Shown: positions 35,756 to 47,806, counted from the first letter of the stretch. The stretch: DNA of 64,000 bases from Liolophura sinensis (GCF_032854445.1 NC_088302.1:44366645-44430644); one strand, 5' to 3'. Program-made: numbers and translations. Notes: generated by a model not told the origin, from the letters alone.

Positions 35756-37292
35756 TACCAGGCAAAAGAAAGGTTTCACCCACTTCTTGAGCCCATAAAA
35801 GAAAAACAAAGGCAGATATAAGAATTAAGAGGATTGGTTTATAAACAGGAATCATTGTGAAATATTCTCTGAAAAATGCTTTAAAATATTGGCATTCAAT
35901 TGGCCACAAAACACATTGAAAGAGACAAGGGGTCAGAAGAAAAAATTACACAAATGTAAAGTTAACTGGCAAGTGAATGTAAAGTCACAGTATCCACAGA
36001 AATGAAGGACTACAGTCATCAGTAGCGAGTGTGGCCACCCTGGGCATCAATGCAAGCAAGCACACGCCTCAGCATTGACGTCGTCAGTCGCCGGATGACG
36101 TCAACAGGGATAAGGTTCCATAGGTTTAACAGAGCTTGCTCAAGTTCCTGTTGGTTAGTTGGAGGAGGCACCAGCTGTCTCAAACGGCGGTCAAGGTGAT
36201 CCCAGAGATGCTCAATGGGGTTCATGTCTGGTGAGTTGGCTGGCCAGGGCAACACGATGACGTTTGCGGTCTCGAGGTAGTCTGTAACAATGCGGGCAGT
36301 GTGAGGTCTTGCGTTGTCGTGTTGCAAGATCGATCCTCTTGGCTGTCGTTGGAGGAATGGAACGACGACAGGTCTCAGTACCTCATCAACGTATCGCTGG
36401 CCAGTCAGATTACCTCACACAATAACCAGCTGCGTCTTCATTTGGTCATAAATCCCTCCCCAAACCATGACGCCTCCGCCACCAAACGGATAAACCTCTC
36501 TTACGCAGTTTGGCGCGAGACGCTCGCCTCTTCGTCGGAAAACTCGAACTCTGCCATCGTTCCTGAATAGACAGAACCTGCTCTCGTCTGTAAACAGCAC
36601 TCTTGCCCAGTCACGTCGCTGCCACCGACGTACAATACGTGCCCATCGCAATCTGCGTTGACGGTGTAAAAGGGTCAAGGCCATCCCACGGAAGGGGCGG
36701 TAAGGTCGTATACCAGCTGAACGCAATGTTGTTCTGGGGCTGATGACATGGCCTAGTGCCGTCGACGCTGTTGACGTCGCCGTGACGAATCGGTTTCGAA
36801 GGTGGATATGCCGGATGTAGCGATCTTCAGCCACAGTTGTTACCCTCGGTCTTCCCGATCTTGGTCTGTCTTGGGTCTCGCCTGTCTGCTGATAGCGTAT
36901 CAACAACCTCCTGATAGTGGTTTGGCTGCAGTTGAACGTTCTTGCAATGTGACGTTGCGAGACTCCCATGATGGACATACCGATGGCCTGGTCTCGTTGC
37001 GCTTGCGTAAGTCTTGGCATACTGTTGGTGTTTTTTCGGTCACTGAATGTCTGCTCTTTCGAGCAAGAGTATTTATGCAACATTACCGGACGTGCATCAC
37101 GAGCCATGCCTCAAAAGGACGTTTTGCATGTGGTGGCAATTTCACAATTCCAATTGCTGCGTTCGTGACGATGCGTTCTGGTAGAGGAAAGGATGCAGTC
37201 ATACACTAAGTCCTGCTTAGAATCAAACCCGGAACCGCGCTTTTACTTTTTTTATGACAAAAAATACGGTGAAACCTTTCTTTTGCCTGGTA
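35756..37292 (-). mobile_element. Tc1-type (DD34E) DNA transposon, nearly complete
   Basis: Perfect 23-bp terminal inverted repeats begin CCAGGCAAAAGAAAGG at 35758 and end CCTTTCTTTTGCCTGG at 37290. TA lies outside each end, as expected for Tc1/mariner. The minus-strand transposase gene lies inside. The insertion splits a minisatellite. Identical ends and one disabling change suggest a young copy. Confidence 0.93.
36019..37020 (-). pseudogene. Tc1 transposase, one in-frame stop
   Basis: Starting at the ATG at 37020 (MPRLTQAQRDQAIGM), the frame is 333 codons, the family's normal length. Order: a helix-turn-helix (GVSQRHIARTFNCSQTTIRR), a GRPR motif (RPRSGRPR), the first catalytic D in LFTDESRF, GGVMVWGG, the second D in QHDNARPHTA, and E in NPIEHLWDHL. 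Exactly 34 residues separate the last two. A TGA at 36415-36417, just after QLVIV, interrupts the frame between the first and second catalytic residues. Downstream codons stay in the same frame with no other break. The frame can also be read from an upstream ATG at 37107. As it stands the protein lacks two catalytic residues, so the copy is probably non-autonomous. Confidence 0.9.
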
Positions 37293-37319
37293 GTTTATTT
37301 CAGCATATCTAAATACAGC

Positions 37320-37420
37320 ATTTTGTTTAAGGTAAAATATTTTTGCGCATTCACCCAGTGCATCTTGTCTCAAGTACCATTCAGCCAGAATATCTTGCCT
37401 AGAGTGCAAAACTTCAGCAC
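37320..37420. repeat. 41-bp minisatellite, right part after the Tc1 insertion
   Basis: GCGCATTCACCCAGTGCATC, TTGTCTCAAG, and GCCAGAATATCTTGCCTAGA are diverged units of the left array. Confidence 0.75.
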
Positions 37421-37605
37421 TTGATTGAATCTCGCGTCCACGTTTGAATTTCGAGTCTTCGTTTGTTCCTCTGTTTGAATCCCCGTCCTCTTTTGAACCT
37501 CTTGTCCGCAACTGAATATAGTGTGTTCTTCGTTTGAGCTTTAAGTCTGCGTTTGAATCTCGCGTCTTCGTTTGAACTTCGTGCCCCCGTTGATTAATTC
37601 TAGAC
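37420..37605. repeat. degenerate repeat of about 20-24 bp
   Basis: GAATCTCGCGTC..CGTTT-type units recur about eight times (GAATTTCGAGTCTTCGTTTG and similar). Confidence 0.65.
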
Positions 37606-38334
37606 CAAATCTTGACCACATTTTTGCCTTAATGTTATCAGAATGTAGTCTGATTGGTCTGTCGCGGAATTTGATTTGTTTTTTGTTTGTTTGTTTGTTT
37701 GTTAGGGTAACACATGCAAATGGCTTCAGGGTCGACATTGTTTTCACAGCCGAAGAGAACTTATGACAGGAGTCAGAGTGTCAGTCACACGTAAACGTTA
37801 ATCACATGACGGACGCCGATAAACTATTTTTTTTTGTTTCACTGAATACAAACCCTGGCGAACTGTAGGCAAAAGCGCGGTATAATTCTTCAGAAGTATA
37901 CACTGTGTATCATCAAAGTGCCTGTGACAAACTACACACGAACAGATGTTTACAACTGAAGAACGTAAGAATGTAGGTTTAACACAGCTTTCCACCTGTC
38001 CTGGATTCATCCTATAATTGAAACAGTTTGTTTGATAGTTCATGTTTTTCTGACATCCACCATGCAAGGAACTGTTTAAGGGAAGTCAGTTCATCCCTAG
38101 AATTTATGCAGGATTCAAACTCTTTCTCAAAGTCACACCTGTTCTGCACAGTGACTTCGTTAATCCACTGTACTATACGAAGGCTGCCTGAAGAAACAGG
38201 GATTTTAAACTTCCCAAAATAGACAAAACTGCTTTGAGAGCACTCAGAAATACATGCGCAAAAGTTCAGTAAAAATATGTTCCTCGTTATAGTAGGTGTT
38301 TATAGAGTAAATTAAAAACACAGATGTCGTGCCT
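37606..38334. other. no gene recognised
   Basis: It holds a (GTTT)n run near 37680-37700 and otherwise single-copy sequence. Confidence 0.5.
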
Positions 38335-38500
38335 AGAATAATGACTGTCTTCCATGCATCATTGAAAACTGATGGCAGTTTCTCTCTTACATTTTACCAG
38401 CGTTTTCAATTTATATATTATTATTTCGTACATATTCCTTTGGGAAATGGCGTTTTGAGTTACTTTGGAAATGGATCATCACAGTTTAGGAGTAGTACAC
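38335..38500 (+). repeat. copy 3 of the unclassified dispersed repeat
   Basis: It reads GCATCATTGAAAACTGATGG, then TTACATTTTACCAGCG and TTTGGAAATGGATCATC. The longest open frame is 73 codons. Confidence 0.55.
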
Positions 38501-39219
38501 GATGTTGGATTCAGCGCAATGGTTTAACTGAACATCGTTTTGATTCTTAATTATAATGCCATCAAGTTTTCTCATTTGAGAAATTTTACCGGAAGAGGGT
38601 ATCAAGACCCGTGACAAGAGGGCTATGCAAACAGCCTGTGTGGAGGATGGTCGTCATTCGCGCGCGTGAAAACAGCGCGGGACGAGATCTGTAACTTTTA
38701 TTACACAATGTCTTATGAGAGCACATGAACAACACAATGTGAATATTCTGGTTGCCTTATTCATATTATTCATTCATCTGTACAATTTTCGAGAACTAAC
38801 AACACAATCTGGTATTTCTCTTCCTTTTGAATAGCGCTATTGACTTGTCAATGGTCTCCCTAATACGGTGAAGCCTAACCCAGAAGGAGAGAGGTTTGTT
38901 GCGTCAATTTTGCAGTTTAAAAGCTCTCCGTTTTACAAAAGTGTAAGCCTAAGCTTAGAATACTAATATCCGGCTAACAATGTTCTCGAGCCGGTTTCAT
39001 AAGAAAATATTTGTCTTGAATATGCCAAAATGCGTCTTGAATCTGGTATGCATGTGTTATCATCATTTATCCCAAGGATTCTATACTGTCCGAACCAAGA
39101 ATCTAAAGGCGCTGTTAACCAAGATGACCTCAATAAACGCAGAACAAGGTAACATTTTGTCTTTAGCTTATGCAGCCAAAAAATTGTTGCTAACACTAAA
39201 ATTTAATGTAGGTGGCAGT
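38501..39219. other. no gene recognised
   Basis: Single-copy AT-rich DNA before the 39-kb array. Confidence 0.5.
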
Positions 39220-40205
39220 CCTACTAATTTGTGGTGTGGTGAAGTGGTGTCGGAAGATGTTGACACTGCAATTGTAGTGAAAGGGGAAGCCCTATAAATT
39301 TGTGGTGTTTTTAGAGACCTGGTGTAGGCAGATGTTGATACTCAAATGTAGTGTAAACTGCAGTGTTATCATTTACACCTATACTTTTGGTATAAAGACG
39401 TGGTGTAGGCAGACGTTGATATCCATATGTAGTGTAAACTGTAGTCCTATAACTTTGCAATGTTGTGGTGTAGTGTAGGCAGATGTTGACACTCACATGT
39501 AGTGTAAGCTGCAGTGTTACTATTTACACCTATACTTTTGGTATAAAGACGTGGTGTAGGCAGATGTTGATATCCTTATGTAGTGTAAACGGTAGTCCTA
39601 TAACTTTGCAATGTTGTGGTGTAGTGTAGGCAGATGTTGACACTCACATGTAGTGTAAGCTGCAGTGTTACTATATATTTACACCTATACTTTTGGTATA
39701 AAGACGTGGTGTAGGCAGATGTTGATATCCATATATAGTGTAAGCGGTAGTTCTACTACTTTGTGGTGTAGTGGTGTCGTGTAGGTAGATGTTGACACTG
39801 ACATATAGTGTAAGCTGCAGTGTTACTATTTACACCTATACTTTTGGTATACAGACGTGGTGTAGGCAGATGTTGATGTGCATATGTAGTGTAAGCGGTA
39901 GTCCTATAACTTTGTGGTGTAGTGGTGTCGTGTGGGCAGATGTTGACACTCATTGTAGTGTGGGCGGCAGTGTTACCATTTACACCTATAATTTTGGCGC
40001 AGAGACGCGGTGTTGGCAGATGTTCACTCCTCATATGTAATGTAAGCAGCAATCCTACTGCTTTGTGGTGTAGGCAGATGCTGACACTCGTATGTTGTGT
40101 AAGCGGCAGTCCTACACTGTCTTGTGGTAGTGTAGGCAGATGCCTACATTCAAATATAGTGTAAACTGGAGTCTTGCATTATTCTGAGGTGTAGAGAAGT
40201 TGTGT
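39220..40205. repeat. higher-order tandem repeat (alternating A and B units, about 80 bp each)
   Basis: The shared start is GTGTAGGCAGATGTTGA. Unit A continues to TTTACACCTATACTTTTGGT. Unit B continues to AGTCCTATAACTTTG(C/T). The A-B pair repeats at least five times before decaying near 40100. Confidence 0.9.
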
Positions 40206-40839
40206 AGTGAGCTGTTTACACCAACCTATTATGTAGACATTAGAACAGGTCTTACATCGTGAAATTACACCAAAATTTCCACGTCATGTCTGCCCTAACC
40301 ATCACATTTGTGCTTCACGATGTAACACATGTCCATCTTGAGTTCATCTCTGTCAGTTGTTTATTATAAAATGATCTACGTATCATAGTATGTATAAGCA
40401 AAATACAACTAGAAAACAACGCGATTGTATGGCACGGTGAGGAGAAATCAATTAAAATTTATTTGTAACTTATATTTGAGTCTCCCCTGCCGAACTTTGT
40501 CCTAAATGCAACTCGATGAGTAACGGGAAATACAGCTGTAACTTTTCATGATAACAATAGACGATATAACATGATCAGACAGTGTACATGGTGGCGACGC
40601 ACATTTGTCCTCGATGATTCAGATGATGTCACCTCAACAAGATGGCCAAGATTTTTTTTTCTTTCAGTTACATAAACAAAAATGAATAAATATCTCTGTG
40701 CCCAGAACTCAAACTGAAATTGAACGTTTTTTTTCTTCGAGGGGAGGCGGTGGGGAGTCTTCTTTGTTAGTACAAAGACGCATGTATATTGATAAACACA
40801 TATGCCGCGTCTCGAACAATGTGTGTACCTGACGTCACG

Positions 40840-41015
40840 TGTGGGTGAGCTCCATATTGTGCCAAAACGACAGCTTGTAAAGTTGGGTTGAGCAGCTCCT
40901 TCAGCTCCATTTCGCGCCAAAACTGACCAATAGGTGAGCTCCATTTCGTGCCAAAACTGACCAATGGTTGAGCTCCATTCGTGCCAAAACTGACCAGTGG
41001 GTGACCGCGCGGTTT
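40840..41015. repeat. 40-bp minisatellite (GCTCCATTTCG-type)
   Basis: The unit is GTGAGCTCCATTTCGTGCCA plus AAACTGACCAATGG. The same unit recurs at 43740-44110, about 3 kb away, on the same strand. Confidence 0.85.
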
Positions 41016-41306
41016 TGGCGCATGAATTTTGTCGATGTCTGCGTTGACGGGATAAAAAGAAAAAAGTCAATTATCCTACCTGCGTAGACAACACCAGACC
41101 ACGTTCATCCAGAGAGACGCCACGCTGACACCATGACTAACGGAAGAGGTGGAGGAGGTGGAGGAGGGTGAAAATGCGAGGGGTGTCACAAGACCTTTTA
41201 CAGGTTATGGGATTGGCGAGTGCATCGACGTGCTGAACACGGAAAGGTTAGTCACACACCCACCCACACACTGTTTGGTAAAAACCAAACGGTTGTTACC
41301 ACTCGC

Positions 41307-41536
41307 CTACGCGAAAGGCATTATTTATTTATTTATTTGATTGGTGTTTTACGCCGCACTCAAGAATATTTCACTTATACGACGGCGGCCAGCATTATGG
41401 TGGGAGGAAACCGGGCAGAGCCCGGGGGAAACCCACGACCATCCGCAGGTATGCTGCCAGACCTTCCCACATACGGCCGGAGAGGAAGCCAGCATAACCA
41501 ACTGAGCCACGGAGGCCCCGGCTACGCGATAGGATC
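41307..41536 (-). mobile_element. MetaSINE-type SINE with target duplication
   Basis: The body is 41321-41520. It is close to consensus but the tRNA head lacks its middle (jump from GCCAGCATAAC to CAACTGAGCC). The flanks share CTACGCGA(A/T)AGG. Confidence 0.88.
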
Positions 41537-41817
41537 ATGCAGTATAAACACATGCGGTATTTCGTACTATGAATGGTCAAATTTTCGGTACTTAAGATTT
41601 ACTGGTGAACTACTTTCGAAGTGACACAGCGAGTGTTACATAACCGTATGCTTCCAAGTTATAATCTTATTTTGTACCTGTATGTTGCATAACACGTTTC
41701 TGTGGTCATATTCTCTGGATTTGGTGCCTTTTTATGTGAAAATGAATAAAACAATAATTATTGGCATAGATGGCGCCGTAGGGCTAATCTATGCCCACTT
41801 GCCATAATGCTTGCTAG

Positions 41818-42560
41818 GTAATGTTATGTGCACGACTGCCGTCAGTTTCTAAATTTAGCTTGCCATTGTTTACATATGCTAAGTTCAGGGAGTGCTGTCT
41901 GCCTCTACCTTAGAATATTTCAGAATGCGCTCAGTTCGGTTCCTGTTTGTTTACATCAAGTGTTCAGGAATTTTCTTATTCTGGACAATTCCACCAGGCT
42001 ATACAAGCAGGGGAAGAACAGAGAACGGAGAACGGAGAACGGAGAATTATTGAGAGTTTTGGATGCTTTCGTTGTGTATTATTTTAGTAGGCCTTTTGCG
42101 CTGAATTTTGGTGTCTTTATAGCCTCTGGCTTTGTTATATCCTATCTCCACCGAGCACTTGTTCAGTCTGAACTTGTATGTTTAACTTGTGCTCTTGTAT
42201 ACACAGTGCTTATTAGTACACGGACCCTGTCTGTGGAATTTTGTGTATATTTCGTCATACACTCAGTTATACTGTGGATTTTCCCTCTTGTGAATTTGCC
42301 TCTGAGCATTTATGCCTGTGTGGTATATATATTGTGGAATATAAGCGTCCGTTTGGACTTGACACCGTAATTACTTTAGTATTTGTATAGATACTACTAT
42401 CCTTTCTTGTTACACTTAAATACCTTAGTATTTGTATAAGTCTTATTATCTGTTCTTGTTAAGCTAATAAATTGTTGTAAAATAAAATCTGCTGGTTTTG
42501 GTTACTTTTTTGTGCGGCTAAACTGTCGTGTATTTACGACAGTTTGGGTCGTAACAGTAA
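41818..42560 (+). mobile_element. solo LTR, copy 2
   Basis: The body 41822-42556 starts TGTTATGTGCACGAC and ends GGTCGTAACA. It is flanked by GTAA at 41818-41821 and 42557-42560. It is about 96% identical to 15752-16516 and 30 bp shorter. The uninterrupted neighbouring repeat unit near 43080 is the empty-site equivalent. Confidence 0.88.
41828..42370 (+). other. long open frame inside the LTR (copy 2)
   Basis: The 180-codon frame, read from a non-ATG codon at 41828 through HDCRQFLN, ends LDLTP. It has the same hydrophobic pattern as copy 1. The one length difference lies in a GAGAACG micro-repeat and keeps the frame. Whether it is made is unknown. Confidence 0.35.
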
Positions 42561-43739
42561 TCACCCACCGCTATTCGCTTCTGCATACAGGTATGACAGC
42601 CGATACCAACAGATAATTATGTGACATGACAAGCTATTCTATAAGACAATCCAGAAGCTAGAGACCACATGAAGAAATTCGTCTCGCAAAAATATTACAC
42701 AGGAATATGCCTGTCAAATCGATGTCAGCGATAGTGTATTCGTTGGATTTGTGTAATTTTCAGCTTTCCAGATAGCCTCATGTGATGGTCTTTGTACACC
42801 ATAACGCTAGACCTGAAGGCCGTCGACTAAAACTGACATTTTTATCATACGATCAGGCAGTATAAATACATGCCGTATTTCGTACAGGGTTTCCAAGGGA
42901 ATAACTCTGGGCCGCTTGTTGACACGGCGATAGGCGGGGAACAGCCTTTGGCTCTGTATGGCTAATCAAAGCCCACCTGTATAGACGGATTTATGTAAAA
43001 CTGAATAAAATAATAATTATTGGGTCATCACTGATAGCGCTTTATGGATAATCTGAGTCCACTTGTCATAATGCTCGCTAGGTCATCGCCCGCGGCCATT
43101 CACTTCTGCACATACATGAACAGGTGTGACGGCCGACACCAACAGATAATTGTGTGATGTGATAAGCTATTCTATAAGACAATCCAGAAGCTAGAGACCA
43201 CGTGATTTCCCTGAGCCTCTCGGGCGGGTGAAGAAATTCGTCCAGCAAAAAATATTGCGTAGGAAAATGACTGTTGTCAAATTGATGTCAGCGATTCTGT
43301 ATTCGTTGGATTTGTGTCATTTTTAGCAGCCCAGTTTTGTACTATAAATGGTCCAATGTTCGATGCTTGAGATTTACTGGTGAACCGCTTGAGCAGTGGC
43401 ACAGCGAATGTTACATAATCGTGTGCTTCCAAGTTATAAGCTTATTTTTTACCTATATGTTCCCTAATACGTGTCTGTGGTCATATTCTCTGGATTTGGT
43501 GCCTTTTTATGTAAAATTGAATAAAATAATAATTATTGGGCATCACAGATGGCGCTGTGTGGCTCCTCTATTTATCATACGATGCCGTATTTCCTACATC
43601 AGAATCAGCAATAACATTTGCGAGAGAATTTCAGGCGGGAATAACTCTGGGTCGCTTGTTGACACGGCTGTAGACGGGGAACAGCGTTTGACCCTACATG
43701 GCCCACTTTGTAAAACGCATTTATGTCAAATTGATGTGA

Positions 43740-44112
43740 CCTCCATTCCGTTCGCGCCAAAACTGATCAATGAGTGAACTCCATGCGTGCCACGCGCGAG
43801 AGCAGCTCCTTCAGCTCTATGTCACCCCAAATCTGACCCATGGGTGAGCTCCATTTCGCGCCAAAACTGATGGCACGTGTAAGAGCAGTCACGCGCGAAA
43901 GCAGCTCCTTCAGCTCCATTTCGCGTCCAAACTAACCAATGGGTGAGCACCATTTCGTTCCCGCCAAAACTGGCCAATGGGTGAACTCCATTCGAACCAC
44001 GCGCGAGAGCAGCCCCTTCAGCTCCATTTCGCGCCAAAACTGACCCATGTGTGAGCTCCATTTTGGGCCAAAACTGATGCCTCGCGCATGCAGGAGCACG
44101 AACTCAGCGACA
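43740..44112. repeat. about 45-60-bp minisatellite, second array
   Basis: The units contain CTCCTTCAGCTCCATTTCGC, GCCAAAACTGACC.ATGGGTG and CCACGCGCGAGAGCAG. The minus-strand frames read MELTHGSVLARNGAEG repeatedly and are not taken as coding. Confidence 0.88.
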
Positions 44113-46090
44113 CACTCCCTCCACAAATGCCTCCATTCTCTACTACTTACGCCGGTTGCAAACTCTTTTAAGTGAGGCATATTTCCTACCCGTCACAATA
44201 CCTCCATGTTCTCACTTATATGCCCCAAACTCTAAAGACACCCACGTTTACAGGGTCAGGGCCCCATTCTTCTCGAAGCCTGTTTGATAACGCGACACCA
44301 GTGTAAAGGTTACAGTGTTTGGGCTCCAATCTCCATATCCGGGATCCAGAAGTCAACGAATTGAGCTAAAGGGATGTCCCTATATTAACAGCCTTTCTTG
44401 ATGACACGTATTGCAACTAAGAGTAAACAGAGTTGTGTTGCAGGTATATGCAAATACTTCTATGACAATGGTGTACTCATAGTGTAAAAAGATAAGAATT
44501 TATATAAGAGTTGCAAAATAAGGCAGTTGACATTTCATTTATACGAAATATAAAAGGCTATTCAAAATTCATACAATATGACCAGAAGATGGCAGTAAAC
44601 TTTATTGATAAATGCGCGTGTTAAAAGCTTTATCTCAGTGTTAAGGTCAACCAGTTATGTGACGATCTGCTCTGGGCATTATTCGCCACTTAGTCACAAA
44701 AATGACAGACAAAACCTCACCATGGCTACCGTATAAAACGGGTCAAATATGTAAGTTTCGCCAGATAAATCTTTTTGGCGCTCCTAACTGAGACTTGCAA
44801 GACATTGACAACGAGATACGCCTCTGGAGACTCCAGCACAAAGGGCAAAACTTTCATCAAGTTTTTTATTTTTTATTTTATACCACACCTTAGAAATCTC
44901 TAACCTACAAATTGGGCCCGTTTAAGTCGAACGACTTCTCGGGCTCTCGACAGTGTCTCCAAAGGTCGATGTTCATGATCAACTCGGGTTTCTGAGCTTA
45001 AGACCATGTCGGGTGAGTTTCTGAGTTTAAGACCATGTCAAGTACTTTTTAACTCCCATGTATTTTTGGCTGTTAGTTGCTATTAAGGCGGCTTATTAAG
45101 CTGTTTATCAGTAAAGTTAGTTGACCGGTTTACACAAAAAACCCAACTTTTTCGCAAAGAAAGTTTTTTTCCGAATCGTAATCATTTTTTTTTCACATAG
45201 GAATTAATTATATCTTATTAAAAATATTTGCACTCCGGTTGAAATTTTTGTACCGCAGTGGAAATCCACGTTATGTTGGAAGCCTTCCTTTTGTTCAATA
45301 TTGCCATTTTCCTGTCAAGAAACATTTTATGTAAGTTCATAGAGCCTAAACATATTATGCTTTCTTATCACATCGGCATATTATGTGAACAGGGTTTCTT
45401 TTTAAACTGGGCAGCTGTGATCATATTTCTGCTTTCGATGGTAAGAGAGTGAAAATAGCCGTTTTTACTCTCGTAAACAATAAAATTGATGTTGTTTCGC
45501 AACAGAGATGCCATTTTTGGTAGCAAGTGTGTGCCTATTTCTGCAGAAACAATGAATAAACTGTGCATGAATGATTCATTCGGTTTATGGTGCATCAGGT
45601 CAGAAAGGAGAAACGTTGCAAGTCTCTCTGCCAACGTCCAAAAAGATTAGTATTCTAAAATTATTGAGTTTATGAATTTATAACTATGGACAGAGATGCC
45701 TGTCGTGAAAATAATAAGTATAATTTGGAAAATATGTGCGAACCAAGCACTTTGTTAGTAAAGTCGTTTTGGGGACGTGGAAGCGGAGTGGACAGAGTCC
45801 AATGGCGGGATTTCTGAGGAGGTGAAAATTGTCACCGATTTCCCGAAGTAGTTCCAGTTAAAGAGCGTACTGTGGCGGTGTGTTTTGAGATCTCCGTAAG
45901 ATTTTCTACTATTTATCAATTTTTTTTGTAATTTTATGTAAAATAAACATCTTTTGCACAAATGTTAATAAAACAAAAATTTGTAATTTGTGTTACACAT
46001 ATACAAAATATTTCTGTGCATATGTACCTCTACAATGGAAACGATAGCAATATGGGGAAAATCTTTTGTAAATTTATTCTTAACAAAGTG
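44113..46090. other. no gene recognised
   Basis: Open frames at 45258-45452 (+) and 45368-45634 (-, 88 codons, starting MAERLATFLLSDLMHHK) overlap on opposite strands. The minus frame has balanced composition and could be an exon, but no domain was recognised. Confidence 0.35.
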
Positions 46091-46450
46091 TTACCGGCCC
46101 GGATAGCACAGTTGGTAGAGCGTCCAGGATCAATCCTTGATCGAGTCACATTTAAGACTTTAAAAGAGGAAGTTGTAACGTCCTCGCTTGGCGTTCAGCA
46201 TCAAGGGGATAGTGCAACGACTGGTTGACCCGTATCAGTATAATGGCTCGGGCGGGGCGACTTACTTGCCTTCGGTAAGCCGTCTCAGTGAAGCAGCACT
46301 AAATAAAAGAGCGGTGGAAATCCATCCTGGAACAAGGAGGCACATTACACGTACATGCACCCTAAGGATTCCTTCGTTGTCATATGACTGGAAAATTGTT
46401 GAGTACGACGTTAAACCCCAAGCACTCACTCACTCACTCTTAAGAAAGTG
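46079..46450 (+). mobile_element. family-2 SINE, full length, with target duplication
   Basis: The 348-bp body (46091-46438) has a tRNA-like head (GGATAGCACAGTTGGTAGAG, GATCGAGTCAC) and a family body (GGTTGACCCGTATCAGTATA). A core GACTGGAAAATTGTTGAGTA and a CACTCACTCACTCACTC tail follow. The flanks are CTTAACAAAGTG and CTTAAGAAAGTG, one mismatch. Confidence 0.9.
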
Positions 46451-47390
46451 GATTTGTTGCTCAACATTTCATTGATTCCTCACTCCAATGAAATCAAAGC
46501 GGTTTACAGAGAAGAGTTTTCAAGACAAGTATATAGATTTTGATGTAAGAACGCGAAACCCACAACTGGAAATTTGGGTTTCGTCTGGGGAATCCCCTTA
46601 AACTCGCAGCGCGTGACCTGAAAGTTTTATATCTCTTCATATATGTCACTTCTTGCATTTTAGAGCTACATTAAAAAGCCCATGGGGAAGGGACAGAGCT
46701 AGAGATAGAGATTATTCTTTTTGTTTTCACGGTGTCCGTCATATATTTCTGGTTCACTCTACAATCAGCTGCTGTCCCGGATTAGAGGCATGATTTTTCT
46801 GAAGTTCTCTACAAAACACAACGCTCACGCTTCACAAATTTTATTAGCTATCAATAAAATTTGTGAACTAAAACTACAAACAATATTAAAACCCCGGCGC
46901 GTAGACAGGGCTCGAGACATAGCCAGAGATATGTCTCTAAGCGCGCTTGTTAGTGTAATCCGCTTGCCTACAGGTAAGACACCGAAGGTAGATTCCACAG
47001 TAGCTGGTGTCAGTAATTTTACGCTCCGCGCCGTTTCAAAGCCATTGTCCTATGACAGCCCTTGTAGCCATTTAATAACATACTCCTGAGGTCGGTCGTC
47101 CGAAGCAATAAAAAAAAAAGCCACTAGCCAAAATGGTATCATCCCGTTTTAAAGACGTGACTATTTACAGCGTCCTCTACAACACGCACCGCCTAATGAT
47201 GTATATCCGTGGCCCCAATAAGCAATGCATACACTGCATGTGTCGGCTTACTAGCATCTTACACGGCTTACACTCTTGAGCTGTTGTATAACCATGACAC
47301 TCATAAGCAATACAAGCACCGTGCATGTCCGCGCACATGGAGCTCACACTCTTGTGTTGTGTTTTAATCAGACTTTAAAGAAATCTCAAC
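46451..47390. other. no gene confirmed; upstream of CD225-C
   Basis: A 122-codon frame runs 46721-47089 (+). It has no recognised domain. The expected first exon of CD225-C should lie upstream of 48462 and was not identified. Confidence 0.35.
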
Positions 47391-47790
47391 CAACTGATTG
47401 CTTTCCTTATGTCCATTAGAACCATGTTTTCCTGGATCCCTCTTCAATCAGTTGTTTTTCCGGTGTTCAGTAGAACCATATTTTCCTGGTTCCCTCTGCA
47501 ATCAGTTGTTTTTTTCCGGTGTCCAGTAGAACCATGTTTTCTGGTTCAGTTGGGAATCTGTTGTTCACCCGTGGTCCACCAGAATCATGTTTTCCAAGTT
47601 CACTCTGCCATCGGGTTTTTCTTCAGTGTCCATTAGAGCCTAGCAATCCTTTTGTTTTGGTGGTCACCACTATAATCCGTAGTTTTCCTGATGCCTACAT
47701 GGCTGTTTTCCTGTTCTAAGCCGGAGTCAGTTGTATTCCTGATTTCCGACACCCCAGTAGCTGTTGTTTCCTGGTAATTATTAATACAGC
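47390..47790. repeat. about 55-bp repeat of GTTTTCCTGGT..AATC type
   Basis: The unit is TCCAGTAGAACCATGTTTTC plus CTGGTTCCCTCTGCAATCAG and TTGTTTTTCCGGTG. Six or so diverged copies. A related motif forms the array at 60540-61170 upstream of CD225-D. Confidence 0.8.
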
Positions 47791-47806
47791 TTTATTTTCT
47801 TTTTTT

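Larger units (their letters stand above)
41521..43740. repeat. tandem repeat of roughly 600 bp, about three partial copies
   Basis: Shared blocks are TACTATGAATGG..CAAATTTTCG, GATTTACTGGTGAAC, TGGATTTGGTGCCTTTTTAT, AATAATTATTGG, ACCAACAGATAATT.TGTGA and TCGTTGGATTTGTGT. The first unit is split by the LTR at 41822-42556. The second unit shows the same place uninterrupted near 43080. Confidence 0.85.

Noticed and set aside
39756-40164. Overlapping frames on both strands
   Set aside because: All are readings of the A/B tandem repeat.
40546-41070. 174-codon minus-strand frame
   Set aside because: Its first third is antisense to the GCTCCATTTCG minisatellite. The rest has no domain.
41127-41162. 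MTNGRGGGGGG start as first exon of CD225-C
   Set aside because: The ATG context is attractive, but the possible donor (AGG|GTGAAA) leaves phase 2 while the next exon needs phase 1. It is also 7 kb away across many repeats.
46721-47089. 122-codon plus-strand frame
   Set aside because: No recognised domain, no splice support, unusual composition. Left as unconfirmed.
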